Translations under genes and position numbers: made by a program
Notes under the pieces: model-generated
Told to the model about the DNA's origin: nothing
Database searches by the model: none
What the model saw: the letters and a program-made list of their open reading frames with translations, nothing else
Shown here: positions 1 through 12,599 of the stretch, piece after piece
Layout of the letters: each line of letters opens with the position of its first letter
Numbering within the stretch: the first letter of the stretch is position 1
NCBI GenBank assembly: GCA_033239525.1
Contig: BSYO01000038.1
Span: 5,397,041 to 5,461,040 of the forward strand
DNA: 64,000 bases
Source: Nepenthes gracilis
Lineage: Eukaryota > Streptophyta > Magnoliopsida > Caryophyllales > Nepenthaceae
Direction: 5' to 3'

Positions 1-792
1 TGAGATTTTGTAATGAGTTGCTGGAGCCATTCGATAGTGCTGGGGTGTTTAGTATGGTGGGCGGCAATTTAGTATTAGGTTCGATTGAGTCTTTGCCGAT
101 GATGGGCATGGGGCTGCAGTCTTGGCGACTTCGTTCTGGCTGGACGGTGTAGGAAGTGTGCTTGTGGGAAGTACATTCTGGCGTTGATCATGGATCCCGC
201 CTTTGGGTTCTCTGTCTTGGTGCTGTTCTTGATGTTGCTGTTGCTTTGGAACGCGTGCTGATGCTCGTATCGGTTAATCTGAATTGCTGTCTAATTGTTG
301 CTTTGCAACAATTTGCCTTTTGCTGTCTCATCTTGAAGGTATTGGTGCAGCCGAATTTCTTGTGGTGCTGCTCTGTTGGTAAGGCTGTGTGTCCCATATG
401 TTGTTTGGGTTGGGGGAGCCTTTGTATTTATGGATTGGGCTCATTTGGCTGAAGGCAGAGTAGTGGATTGAGGATTTTCTTGGTTGCTAAAATTTCTTCT
501 TACTGAGATGGTGCTGGTCTGCTTGCTGTTGGGGCAGGTCCTTGGAACTTTGGTTGACTAAAAATTGCTGATGCAAGTTGCTCTATTGTTCATTGCTGAT
601 CCTGCTAGGATGTCTCTTGGCTCTTGGTGGTTGAACTGCTATGTCAAATTACTAACAGCTGCTGGAATGGTGCAGTGCCTAATCTTGGCTGCCGATGCTG
701 TTTTGGATGTCCTGGATGCTGGATCATATTGGTGCTGCAATCCGGTTTGCACAGGGTCAAATGCCGGTTCTTAATTACCAAAAAAAAAAAAA
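1..792 (+). mobile_element. CTG-rich 3'UTR fragment of a LINE-family element, left end outside window
   Basis: The plus strand is rich in GCTG/GATGCTG words and has no credible ORF. Positions 340-520 match 28010-28180, the body of a plus-strand ORF-less element, almost word for word. The fragment ends in TTAATTACC and an A-run at 780-792, which resembles the family terminus CTTACTTACC-A(n), but the terminal hairpin found elsewhere is missing. To the right the sequence switches abruptly to the opposite strand of the same kind of body, so this is probably an insertion in LINE-A's 3'UTR. It could instead be a 3'UTR broken by a tail-only insertion. Family assignment is firm; boundaries are not. 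Confidence 0.75.
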
Positions 793-2701
793 CAAAAGAA
801 ATGAACTTCAAAAATTAGGACAGCAACCAGGCCAAATACCGAGGGTCACCGTGAGAAGCTTACTTATCAGCATCAATGAACACTTCGGTGCATCAAAAAC
901 AGCCACATCAACCAAGAAGCATAGCTATCGATTCCGGGGCCAGCATCAGTTACAGCCCCAAGACAGATTGCAACAACGCTACAGCACAGCCAGCTTGAAA
1001 ATTAACCAAGCAGCAACAAAGAAATATGGACAGCATCAGCCATATTTCTTCACACATCCAAGCAGGAGTAGTAGCAGCAGTGGAGTAGCAATGTCCCCAG
1101 AAGGAATTGCAGCATACTACCACCACTTCAGGAGCAGAAATCAGCATCAAAAATTGCAGCCTACGTCCTTCCCCCAGAAGGATCATCAACTCTGAAGACC
1201 AAAGCTGTCGTCCAACCATCTCCAGTAGATGAAGCCCAACAAACAGGATCATCACCGCCACCAACATAGCCAGCTGATGAACAGCAATTCGTCTCCAGCC
1301 CCCATATCGCAGAGCATCCCGTGCTACTAACCATGGGCATCACGGTCCATACTTCACCATTAGTAAATAAGTTTGCCAGCTTCACAACCCACACCGCAAT
1401 AGTGATTGCAGACAAACCCTGCACAGAATCAAACCCCAGCCAACAGCAATATGTTTCTGATCCTTTTTTTTTTTGGTAAGTTGATATGTTTCTGATCCAA
1501 AACCACAGCTGCATCGACCGCAGTCATTCATTCCTGATCAGCCCATCATTCAGCAAAGAATGGCAGCAAAGGTGAAACAGACTGCATCAGCACCCTTGCT
1601 CATACCCAGCAAATCTTATAAAGGATGCCAGAGTAGCAGCAAAGAATTGGCACTACCAACCAGTCCCAGCTTGGCAGCAATCTCACTGGACGCAAAACAG
1701 GTACAGCATCATGTTAGAGAGATCCATAAGTATATCAACATGATCAGCCAAGCACCAAACCCGAAGGCTCTAGTAGCAGTCAACGAACCCCGATTTATAT
1801 CAGCATATACATAAACCACAGCAGGCCATGGTAATACAAGAAAGAAATCCCTGGATCAGTAAATCTCTTCCTATAACCACAAGCATGCGGGAGGCCAGAA
1901 CCATCACGATCGGCTGAAGATGGCATATAGCCAGCAGCAACCATCCCCACACCACACCATCAATATCAGACCACCCCAGTAGCAACCCCGAAAGCCATAA
2001 CCCCATAAGCTACAGTAACAAGGTTCCAGTACCAACCAACAGCAAAACAAAAAAAACAACAACAGCACGTGATGGCAACATCAGGCAGAAAAAAACCAGT
2101 AACAGCCTCATGCTCATCACTCTCATAGTATAGCATAATCCAGCAAAAGCTGCTCCACAGGACAGGGTGATTTCAAACCTTCAGGAACCAAAGTCATCAT
2201 CGTTCACAAGCCCAAAGACCCCACAGCAGACCAACGCACAGCCAATCCGCGAGGACTCATTCAATAGAGAGACAACAGTCCTGTCCAAAAACTCAAACCA
2301 AACCCCGCCATCAGAAGTAAGTAGAATCTTCACCCACCACATGATGTACAAAGAGAATTCCAGCACACCATGTCCAGCCACCACAGGGTAACAGACTTAA
2401 CAAGTGGGGGAACATTACATCCGGAACACCCACAGCAGAAACATCAAGGCAATTTTTTTTTTCCTTTTCCAAAGCCACCACGAGCCGGAACCGCCAAGAG
2501 CACAGCCCACAGGGCCAAAAGGGCTAGCAGCCTCATAAGGCGCAAAGATAACCCCCTCTCATTTTTCATATGTTTGTTTTTTTTTTATATATATATTTAT
2601 AAACAACCAAAGCCCACGCGTAGCAAAAACGCGGATAGCACAGCCCACAAGGCCAATAAGACCAGCAGCCTTAAAAGCAGCAAAACCCCCCTTTTTTTTT
2701 T
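793..2701 (-). mobile_element. LINE-A 3'UTR (CTG-rich on the minus strand)
   Basis: Directly downstream of the LINE-A ORF2 stop lie two modules, each bounded by T-runs on the plus strand (about 2451-2700). They match the modules after LINE-F ORF2 (53618-53856). Beyond them, 793-2450 is CAG/CATCAG-rich on the plus strand. Positions 800-960 match the reverse complement of 19115-19265, and 870-950 also match 7010-7090 in LINE-B's 3'UTR, so this is a conserved 3'UTR and not random low complexity. The true 3' end of LINE-A lies outside the window on the left. A 20-bp tail-only insertion sits at 1464-1483. Confidence 0.8.
1464..1483 (-). mobile_element. Tail-only micro-insertion M1 (20 bp)
   Basis: The insert is T11 then GGTAAGTTG, that is CAACTTACC-A11 on the minus strand, the last nine bases of the family plus the A-tail. 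It is flanked by a perfect 15-bp duplication ATATGTTTCTGATCC at 1449-1463 and 1484-1498, which shows it is a separate retrotransposition event truncated almost immediately after priming. Confidence 0.9.
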
Positions 2702-5700
2702 TTATAAATTCCAACGCCTAACCAGCAGGCGGTTAGGGCACCCAACAGCAGGTAAGGAAGTCTTCAGCTTGTCACGAACAACACTTGAGATCTGGGAGGA
2801 GATCTGGGAAACATCCTGATGGGAGGATTTTTCGAAAACACGATTATTACGTTCTCTCCAAATATAATGAACAGTGGCCGCCAGGGAGATCCGCTTGGAA
2901 AGGGCAATGAGGTTCTTGCCTTTCCACATTTGCGCCGCCCAATCAACATTTTGGGACCACGTGGGGTAAGGCCAATGGATGCCAGCGATCCGTTGGATAG
3001 AGATCCACACGGAGGAGGAGAAGGGGCAAGAGAAAAAAAGATGGTCATGGTTTTCAGCATCAGAATCACAGAGGGAGCAAGTAAGTGAGAGGTTGGGAAC
3101 GCCGTGAACACGATCAGAGGTATTAAGCCGCCCTTTTATTGCTAACCAAAGGGTGGATGAGTGGGCAGGGATATGGAAAGGACCCCATACAAGGCTGGTC
3201 CAGATCAGCTTCGGTTTGGGTGGGTGAAGAAGGAGGTAGGCAGACTTAGACGAAAAGACACCATTAGGGCTTCCAGCCCATCTCAAGGAGTCCTTTTGCT
3301 CATTGTTTGGCAGATAATGGGGCATGTTAGTGGCGAGACTAGAAACCTCCTGATCAAAAGGATTAGGCCAGGCCCACTGGTCATCTTTGATTATCTGATA
3401 AACCTTGCTGTCCCAGGATAAACCAGTGACTGTACGAATGCGATCCGTGCAAACCCTAATGAGTGGGCCATCAGGATGCCAATTGTCATGCCAAGTAAAG
3501 GAGTCAACGCCATCACCAATAATCTTTATAGTATGCGAACACATGAACGAACGAAGTTTCATAATCTTCCTCCAGCTCCAAGGGGTAAAATCAGAAACTT
3601 TGAGGGTCCAGATGCACCGATCCTTGATTCTAGTCTTGTGGATCCATGAAGACCAAGCCGATTCAAGGTCTTTAGACATGAGACGCCAAAGAAGCTTACA
3701 GATGAGAGCTTTATTTTGTGCCTGCAAGTTCTTAAGCCCCAACCCACCTTCACTCTTTGGGTAGCAAAGATCGGTCCAGGCCACTTTTGCATTAGCCTTA
3801 CCGTCCGTAGAACCATTCCAGAGGAAACGCCTCAATATGCAGTCGATCTGGTTAAGAATAGATTTGGGTAAGATGAAAATTGAAACCCAATAGAGGTGAA
3901 TCGTAGAGAGAATCGAGGTCACCAATTGAAGGCGATCCCCAAAGGAAAGCCATCTGTTTTTCCATGAGTTGATGCGGCAAGTAATTTTCTCAGTGAGGGC
4001 CTTACAGTCCCGAATAGATAGCCTAGTAGATATCAGAGGAACGCCAAGGTATCTAATGGGAAGGGATCCAACTTCGAACCCCAGGATGTCAGCAATAATC
4101 TGATTAAGGGATTGGTCTTTAGAGCAAAGGAAAACCTCACTCTTGTTTGTGTTAGCTGACAGGCCAGAGAGCCAAAAGAACTCCTCAAGGCAATCCTTGA
4201 GGATACGGATAGAGTAGACATCAGCATGAGAGAAGAGGAGCAGGTCATCGGCAAAGGCTAGCATGACAGTATGGGTCGCTTCATACTTCCAATGAAATGT
4301 GAACTTATTGTTCCTACGAGTCTTGGAGACAATGATCCCATTCAATACCTCCATAGCCAGGACAAAAAGGTAAGGAGAAATGGGATCACCTTGACGAAGA
4401 CCCTTACCCCCTTTAAAAAACCCAACCGCTTTACCATTAATATTTACAGAGTACGAGGGGGTGGTGATACATTCCCTAATCCAGTTTATCATTTTGGGCG
4501 GAAAATTCATGATGGTCAGGACATTGATAATGAAATCCCAATGAACAGAATCATAGGCTTTCATGAGGTCAATTTTCATAGTGCATCGTGGAGGGTCATG
4601 ACCTAGGTGATACTTGTGGAGAAGCTCTTGGGTCAGGAGAATGTTGTCACTAATTTGGCGTCCCGCCACAAAGGCCGTTTGGCACTTTTCAACAAGATAA
4701 GGTAAAGTCATCTTTAGACGATTTGCAATAATCTTCGAGATGACTTTGTATATGACATTACAGCATGAAATGGGACGGAAATCAGAGACCAACCGAGGAG
4801 ACTTGATTTTGGGAATCAGGCTGATGATCGTCGAATTCATTTGCTTTAGGAGCATTCCATGATTGAAAAAGTCACAAATGGCTTCACAAACAGATGGGCC
4901 TATGATATCCCACGACTCCTTAAAGAAATGGGAGCTGAAACCGTCAGGCCCCGGGGCCCGATAGTCACCTATGGAAAAGATCACTTTGCGGATCTCATCA
5001 TCACTTACCGGGGCCACGAGAGGGTCCATAAGGGATGCAGGCACAGTATTAAGGATGTAAGGATGAAGCCTAACCGCATCAGCCGAACCGTACGTTCGGC
5101 CAGTCCCAAGAGCCTTTCTAAAGTGGTCCACGATTAGGTTCTGAACGTTTTCAACACCACTGGTAGGATTCCCGTCTTGATCAAGGAGGGAATAAATCCG
5201 ATTCTTATTGTTGTTACCATGGACAGTCCTAAAAAAGAATTTATTGCACTGATCACCCTCCTTGAGCCACCTTATCTTAGCTTTTTGCTTAGTAAGGTCG
5301 GCTTCCTTGGCCAGAGCAGCATGGTAATCGTCCTTACAGCGGCGCTCCTCAAGAGAACTTCCTAGACTAGAGGGAGTTTGACGTTGGATCACTTCAGGCT
5401 TCTCCCTAGTACGAATGACCTCCTCATGAACATCACCCTCATGGGCGTTGAGCACTTTCAGAGAAATTTTAACCTGCTTAAGTTTGGACACAAGCCTAAA
5501 CATAGGTGAGCCATTGATGTTTTCCGACCAGGCATCAGCAACCAAAGGGAGGAATTTCGGGGATTTGGTAAGAAAATTGTTGAACCGAAAAAAACCGTGT
5601 TTTCTGGGTGGATCGCTACTCGGGATTAGAATACAGGCCGAGTGGTCAGAGAGCCTGGGAGGGGGAAAAAGGGCTTTAGCTCTACGAAATTTGCCAAACC

Positions 5701-6203
5701 AAGACCCATTGGCGACAACACGATCAAGCTTTCTGTAGATGCGAAGGGAAGGGTCACGCCCATCATTCCAGGTATAGTGCATGCCTTCATGACACACATC
5801 GTTAAGATCGCAGTCTCTAAGACAATTTTCAAGCTCGATTGAGCTTTTGTTATGCCAAATCCCTCCCAGGGCCTCGGACGGATACCGGATAGCATTGAAA
5901 TCCCCGAGGGCCGCCCAAGGGAGGTCGCCCGGATGGTTAGACACCGCGCGAAGGCTATCCTATAGGATCCTACGGGAAATTTCTGAGTTTGCACCATAAA
6001 TGAAGGACAGAATGCATCGGGTATTCTCCTCAATGAGCAGGACATCAAGATGGACGACCTGGTCCTCAGAGGAAAGAATATTGCACGAAATCAGATTGGG
6101 ATCCCAACCAACCCAAATCCGACCACCAGAACACGAAGAGTAATTCATAAACCAAGACCAGTTAGGCTTGATTCTAGTGGATACAGCCACAGAGTTTCTC
6201 TCC
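2702..6203 (-). pseudogene. LINE-A ORF2 (EN-RT-zf-RVT), body; split by LINE-B and one nonsense codon
   Basis: This encodes the endonuclease/reverse transcriptase polyprotein of a plant L1-type LINE, which nicks target DNA and reverse-transcribes the element RNA there. Reading toward lower coordinates: the EN core with GDFNAI and SDHS, an RT thumb-to-palm region with DFRPISCCN, KIDLMKAYDSVHWD (motif A), GLRQGDPISPYLF and FADDLLLF (motif C, about 4244-4255), RYLGVPL, then the C-terminal knuckle CSLCDSDAENHDHLFFSC and the terminal RRWNL. From 5959 down to 2702 the frame is open for about 1,080 codons. Upstream the same frame continues to 6203, broken only by TAG at 5960-5962, where relatives have TGG (Trp). 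The first 50 or so residues lie at 14741-14862 because LINE-B inserted at 6203/6204. This is the least decayed ORF2 in the window and all visible catalytic motifs are present. Confidence 0.95.
6192..6203. repeat. Target-site duplication of LINE-B, left copy
   Basis: GAGTTTCTCTCC at 6192-6203 repeats at 14729-14740. Both copies lie in the LINE-A ORF2 coding sequence, and removing the intervening DNA plus one copy restores ORF2 continuity. Confidence 0.93.
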
Positions 6204-8997
6204 TTTTTTTTTTGGTAAGTAAGTGTGTAATTTGGATTATAGGGAGAAAAATTTACAAAAGATTATGTTATAACTCCAGGTTTTTTGACATGGAGTTAGA
6301 ACATAAAACGCTAGGGCATGCCCCGAGCACCTGGTACATCAGAGGAGTCCTCAAAAAAACCACGAGGAGCTATCAAACAGCAGAACAAAAAAGAAAAGAA
6401 AAAAAGAAAAAAAGGAAAAATGGCCCTCAGGCTACCAGAGGAACCAACGGCAGCAGGGCCTGCCCGCCTTTCACAGCGTCCATAAACATAAAACAGCCCA
6501 ACCAACATCAGCAACGAAGAGGGCTGCTCATCAGCAGCAACATAGGAACTGTAGGCACATGGCCGAACTGCAGACCCACCAGCATAAACAAGATTCCAGC
6601 AGGCAGTTATGCAGGCAAACTAGATCTGAGCATGGCAAGACCAGCAACCGAACATTGCTTCAGTCAGCAGCTTTCAGATGGAGCAAACCAGTGAAAGAGG
6701 GCATTTCATTTCATCAGCACCAACATCGCAGCACATAATGGAGTTGAGGCAGACTCCATGGGCTTCATCAGCATACACTTACACCAAGACATCCCACACC
6801 ATAGCAACAAGACACCCAATACCAACTTAGCAAAAGAAACACTTCGGCATCACAACTCCTCATCGCACCCAGCTCCAGCATGAGTATCCATGCAGGCCAG
6901 CACTATCACCATCAGCATCAGGAAATACTCTCCCATCCGCATTTCGATTGTGGATTGCATCCCATAACAATGTTCGAGGAGGCAATGCACCGTGAGAGAG
7001 CAAACTAAGCAGCAGCATTGAATGCTTCGGTACACCAAAAAACAGCCCCATCAACCAAGAAGCAGATCTGCCAATATCGAAGCCAACAGCAGATTTGGCC
7101 CCATACCAGATAGCAGCAACACTACAGCACTGCCATCAAAGAATTCAACCAAACAGCAACGGAATAATGGACATCAGCAGCGATCCAGCAAAACCGGTGA
7201 CTCTGGGACCAAGGGAAAGGCAACGAATGGGGAATTCAGCCCATAGCATCTTTCCAGGAGGCAACGAAACATAACTCAACAGATCGGGTGGGACTACTTG
7301 ATCAGCACACAATATATAACCAAGGACTTTCTCAGGTCTCAAGCAGCAGATAGCTTACACATCGTTGTACCAAACCGTCTGCAGGTCTTCATCAGCCATT
7401 ATCATTGAATTTAAAAGCAACAGGCAGAACGAATCTGACTACAGCCCCAATGTATCATCACGCAGTAACCAAGCCACATCCGAGAGTTGCACCACGAGAG
7501 GTCAATGAAACAGTACCTCTAAATGCTTCAATGCATCAGAAGCAATTACAATATCTCATACATACAACAACCGAAATCGGGCCAGTAGCAGAATCAGTCG
7601 CAAAGCAGATCAGAAGCCAAAATGCACCATTGCCATCATATTAAGCACCCAAACAGCACCAAAGTAGTGAATAGCAGCAGCTGGCCAGCAAACCTTTTAC
7701 AGTATCCCAGCACCATTAAGCACATGCAGCATAATGCCATAGAGTCAACCCATGCTTCAACTATTGGAATCTAAGAGGTCAGAGAGGATGAAACAAGACC
7801 ACGTTCCATATCACATCAACAGTGGCAACCAAAGTCAGCGCAGCCATATAGCCCCTCAACATGATGAACATGCTATGAACCATGGGTAACAACTCGTCCA
7901 ACTCCAGCAAGAGAGTGCCAGCACGCCAACCCTATTTACACCAACTATCAACCCCCAGTTTTGCTCCTATCAGCCCAACATCCAGCACTAGAATGGCAGC
8001 AGGGGAGAACCGAAGTTCATCAGCACTGAGGGGGCACAATCAGCCGACCCCAGCCACCAAAAAACGAGCAACAGCATTAAAGCAAAGCTGAATTACATCC
8101 CAGCAAAGTCTAAGGCAACGGAGCATTTGCAGCAGCATCTAGTGAAGAAAGAGATACACCATTTATTTACATCAAATCCAACTCGAAAACCATGCCAGCA
8201 ACCTACCACACCAAACTCAACAACCATTGGCAGTGACTACATCAGATCAGAATAGTTCGAGGGCATACACATACCCATCTTCATGATCAGCCCAACAGCA
8301 CGTTGGCTGGCTTTGGCACCCTGATGTTAACTCAGCATATTCAAAAAAAACAACATGAGCTGCTACACCCATTACTCAGCGACATGCCCCGCACCATACC
8401 ATGGATATCAACCCGCCTAAGCATCACCCGCTAATACCTCATTCAGTATCAGCATAACAATTCAATACACCAAAATACCGGAACAACTTTTATTCAATGC
8501 AGGAGCACCAAATTAGCAGACAACCAACCCCGACTAGCCCCAGCAGATGAACCGGCCACCCAAGAACCACACACGCACACAAAATTTTTTTTTTTTTTTT
8601 TTTGAGGGGGAGGGGGGGCAGAAGGGGGGAAGGGGTCAAACAGGCGAGACGCTATTCTGCAAAGGAAGCAGAAGCATCAGACATCCAAACAAACTATTCC
8701 TTATTCAAAAACAATATTTCAAATTAACATCACCACCTATCTTCATTATTCCTAAACTTACAACAATTTTTTTTTTTTTTTTTTTTGGGGGAGATGAGAT
8801 AACGACAGGGAACCCGATCTACACAAGCAGCCCAAGAATCGGAGAGAAAAAAAACCCGCCACGAGAGTAAGCCAGACCAGGGAACAAACCAAAAACGTCA
8901 AACGGGGAGAACGCCAAAGGCAAAAGCTCAACCCCCGGGAAAAAACGGCCCGACAACAAAACAACAGCCCCTTTTTTTTTTTTTTTTTTTTTTTTTT
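6204..8997 (-). other. LINE-B 3'UTR: conserved tail, CTG-rich body and A-run modules
   Basis: From the right, three modules are separated by long T-runs (T25 at 8973-8997, T22 at 8765-8786, T19 at 8585-8603). Then comes CAG/CATCAG-rich DNA (6360-8580) and the terminal tail with hairpin at 6265-6304. Positions 7440-7530 and 7640-7670 match the reverse complement of LINE-F 3'UTR around 54340-54540, so two separate full-length copies share it. Many short ORFs cross it in all frames with Gln/His-rich or Cys/Trp-rich translations; none has a recognisable domain. Confidence 0.85.
6265..6304 (-). other. Tail hairpin H1 (LINE-B)
   Basis: Inverted arms of 17 bases with a 6-base loop; two or three mismatches. 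It precedes the terminal linker and poly(A). Confidence 0.88.
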
Positions 8998-11900
8998 ATG
9001 CCCCACCGAATCCGAGTCGGCCAATAGCCATCCCTCTTAGAATTCGAGATGGTCATTAATTTAGTCCTCACAATATCCACCACCGAAGAGAAAATACTAG
9101 AGCTGTCTTGAGGGGGAGATTTTTGAAAAAAACGATTATTGCGCTCCTTCCAAATGAGATAAATCGTGGCGGCCAATGTCAAACGCTTAGAAACAGCCAT
9201 AATATTACTCCCTTTCCAGATGGAGGCAGCCCAAGATATGTTTTGAGACCACTCAGGATGGGGCCAATGAATCCCGGCATGTCTTTGAACATCCTTCCAT
9301 ACAGCTCTGAAAAATGGGCAGGAGAAGAAAAGATGTTCAATGTTTTCATTTTTAGAGTTGCAGAGAATGTAAATGGGAGAAATGTTGGGAATATAGTGTA
9401 GACGATCAATGGTATTCAGTCTCCTCCTAATGACGAGCCAGAGTGTAAAAGCATGGGAAGGGATATGGGAAGTGCCCCACACCAAGTGGGCCCATGTGAC
9501 CTTTGGATTAGGGGGGTGGATGAGAGAGTATGCGAATTTGGTCGAGAATTTGCCATTGAGCGTCCCAGCCCATCTCAAAGAGTCTTTTAGATGGCTACAA
9601 GGAGGGTTGTTTGGCATATTCTCGATAAGGTGGGAAACCTCGGTGTCGAAGGAGTTGGGCCAGACCCACCTGTTTTCTCTTATTAAAGCATCGACCTTAA
9701 TGTCCCAATGCAGACCCGAGACAAGGCGGGTACGATCGGTACTCACCTCACTAAGGGGGCCAAGGGGATGCCAGTGATCGTGCCAGAGGAAAGTATCAGA
9801 ACCATCCCCAATGTCCTTAATAGAGAAAGCGCGCATAAAAGGCCGAAGTTTCATAATTTTACGCCAGCTCCACGGGGCCGAGGCCGGGACTTTAATGGTC
9901 CAAATGCACCGATCTTTGATTCTGTTCTTGTAGATCCATAAAGACCAAGCAGAATTCGTGTCTCTAGTGAGAAGACGCCATAGGAGTTTGCAATTGAGAG
10001 CCTTGTTTTGATCAATCAAGTTCTTGATGCCCAATCCGCCTTCGTTCTTGGGATAGCAAATATCATGCCAAGCCACCTTAGCATTGAATCTGCCTTCAGA
10101 AGAACCATTCCAAAAGAAACGGCGGAGGATGCATTCGATAGCTTTAAGGATGGACTTTGGTAAGATAAAGATGGAAGCCCAATAAAGGTGGACAGATGAG
10201 AGGATAGAAAGTTAAGCGACCCAAAAGAGAGCCATCTATTCCTCCAGATTTGATCCTCTTAGTGATTCTATCGGTGAGAGAGACCGAAAGCCTAGAGGTA
10301 ATCAATGGGACCCCCAGGTATCTGATGGGGAGTTTGCCCACTTTAAAGCCCATGTTAGCAACGATATTGGTGAAGAGATGAGTCCTTTGCACAAATGAAG
10401 ATCTCACTTTTATTTGGGTTAGCGGAGAGACCAGAGGCGTTTTTGGAATTCATCAAGGCATTCCTTGAGAATCAAAATGGACTTGGTATCAGCATGGGAG
10501 AAGAGGAGGAGGTCGGCAAAGGCAAGCATAACAGTTTGAGGCACATTTCAATGGAATCTGAAGTTGTTATCAGCCTTGGCGTCAATAATTCCATTGAGAA
10601 CCTCCATCACTAAGACAAATAAATAAGGGGAAAGGGGTCCCCTTGGCGGAGGCCTTTACCACCTTTGAAAAAGCCGACCACATCCCCATTGATATTGAGG
10701 GAATAAATAAATTGGTCAATCCAGTTGACCATTTGAGACGGAAATTTCATAAGGGTCAAGATATTAATGATAAAATCCCAATAGACAGAGTCGTAGGCTT
10801 TCTTAAGGTCAACCTTCATGGTACATCTAGGAGGGTCCGCCTCAAGATGATACTTGTGCAAAAGCTCCCTGAGCTAAGAGTATATTATCACTAATCGCGC
10901 CCCTCCACAAAAAGCCGTTTGGCAGCGGTCAACAAGGTAGGGCAGGATGTTCTTGATTCTGTTAGCAAGAATTTTAGATATCACCTTATATATGACATTG
11001 CAGCACGATATCGGGCGAAAGTCAGTGACGGAGCGCGGGGATTGGACCTTAGGGATCAGGCTGATCACTGTGGTATTCAACTGTTTAAGGAGCTTCCCAT
11101 TCTTAAAAAAAAATCCTGGATAGCTTCACAAACAGTACGACCGGTGATCTCCCACGAGTCATTAAAGAATTTAGAGGTGAAGCCATCTGGCCCGGGCGCT
11201 CTGTCGTCACCAATAGAAAAAATCGCAGAGCGAATTTCCTCCTCACTGACTGGCCTAACGAGGGGGCCACTAAGTGAGTCAGGAACAGAGTGGAGGATGA
11301 AAGGTCGGATCCGGTTAGCCTCCGCCGTCTCGTGGGAACGACCAGATCCCAGGGCATTTTTGAAGTGGCCCTCAATTAGATTGAAGAGCTCCTCCGACCC
11401 TTTGGTAGGATTGCCAGACTCATCGAGAAGGGAAGAAATCCAGTTCCGATTAATATTCCCACTCACAGACTTAAAGAAGAATTTAGTACATTGGTCCCCC
11501 TCTTTGAGCCGTTTGATCTTGGCTTTTTGGCGGAGGAAATCCGTCTCCCTCGCAATAGCCGAGTAGTACTCAGCCTTACAATGGCGTTCAACGTCATGGG
11601 TCCGCAGTTTAGAATGGGGATGGGACATAGTTTGGACCTCCTTAAGGCATTTACGGGCCCGCAGAACCTCTTCATGAACATTTCCATTAGTAGCATTAAG
11701 GTTCTTAAGCGCACTCTTCACCTTTTTGAGGGAGGAAACCAGTCTAAACATCGGCGTACCAGCACTCTCCGTCCCCCAAGCTTCTTTAACCAGTGGAAGG
11801 AAGTTTGGAGATTTGGTGAGAAAGTTATTGAATCTAAAGATCCCACGTTTACGGGCAGCCCAGCCCACTGGAAGAAGGACGCAAGGAGAGTGATCAGAAA

Positions 11901-12570
11901 GGCCGGCCGGAGGAAAGACGGCTTTAGATCTTCTAAAAAGATCAAGCCAATGACCATTAGCGACCACTCTGTCAAGCTTTCTGAAGATACGGGTGGAGTG
12001 GTCGCGACCATCATTCCAAGTGAAAAACTGACCCTCGTGGCAGACATCATCAAGGTCGCAGTCCCTAAGGCATTCGTTAAGGTCGGTGGAACTTTTATGG
12101 TGCCAGGCGCCACCTAGAGCCTCATTTGCCGAGCGAACAGCATTAAAGTCCCCCAGGACCGCCCAAGGACTGTCCCCTGAGAGGCCCGAATGCCTTCTAA
12201 GGCTTTGCCAAAGGAGCTTTCGTTGACTGTCTAAATTAGCACCATAATAAAGGACAAAGGCAGTGAGAGTTATCATCAAGGAACTTCACCTCGGTATGGA
12301 TAACCTGGTCTTCCTTAGAGATAATCTTGACATCCACCCTCTGAGAGTCCCACCCAACCCATATCCTTCCGACGGAGGAGATGGAGTAGTTCATGGCCCG
12401 AGCCAATTAGGATTGATTCTCTTCGAAACGGAGGCCGCGTTTTTTTCAGCTACTTTAGTTTCCACTAGGCCAATGATGGAACAATCTTGGAGTCTGATGA
12501 GGTTGCGGACTTCATGGGCCTTCACAACCCCATTAAGGCCCCTCACATTCCAGCATGCGATGTTATTCAT
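8928..12570 (-). pseudogene. LINE-B ORF2 (EN-RT-zf-RVT), multiple frameshifts, RT catalytic Asp deleted
   Basis: ORF2 starts at the ATG complementary to 12568-12570 (MNNIACWNVRGLNG). The EN part carries VETKV, GDFNAV and SDHSPC; the RT part carries DFRPISCCN, KVDLKKAYDSVYWD and GLRQGDP. The catalytic motif reads LAFAD-LLLF near 10512-10520: relatives have LAFADDLLLF, so one Asp codon is gone by an in-frame 3-nt loss, which would abolish metal binding even without the frameshifts. The C-terminal 382 codons (10076 downward) are open and include the knuckle CNSKNENIEHLFFSC. The normal stop is lost: RWGI runs straight into the A25 run and adds Lys codons to 8928. At least five frame changes lie between 10076 and 12400. 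Confidence 0.93.
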
Positions 12571-12599
12571 GAGAGACCGGCGAAGGGGGGGCCGCTCTT

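Noticed and set aside
792..2400. Gln/His/Ser-rich proteins on the plus strand (also at 6900-8500, 21525-22110, 57980-58310, 60155-60600)
   Set aside because: They are translations of the antisense CTG-rich LINE 3'UTR; frames are short, change often and are not conserved between homologous copies.
5177..5365. Plus-strand ORFs inside ORF2 regions (for example 4859-5137, 5177-5365, 11491-12117)
   Set aside because: They are antisense shadows of ORF2 coding sequence, with no domain or conserved start.
2702..6203. Group II intron or retron reverse transcriptase
   Set aside because: The RT has an N-terminal APE-like endonuclease, a C-terminal zf-RVT knuckle and plant L1 motifs; no intron RNA domains or msr/msd are seen.
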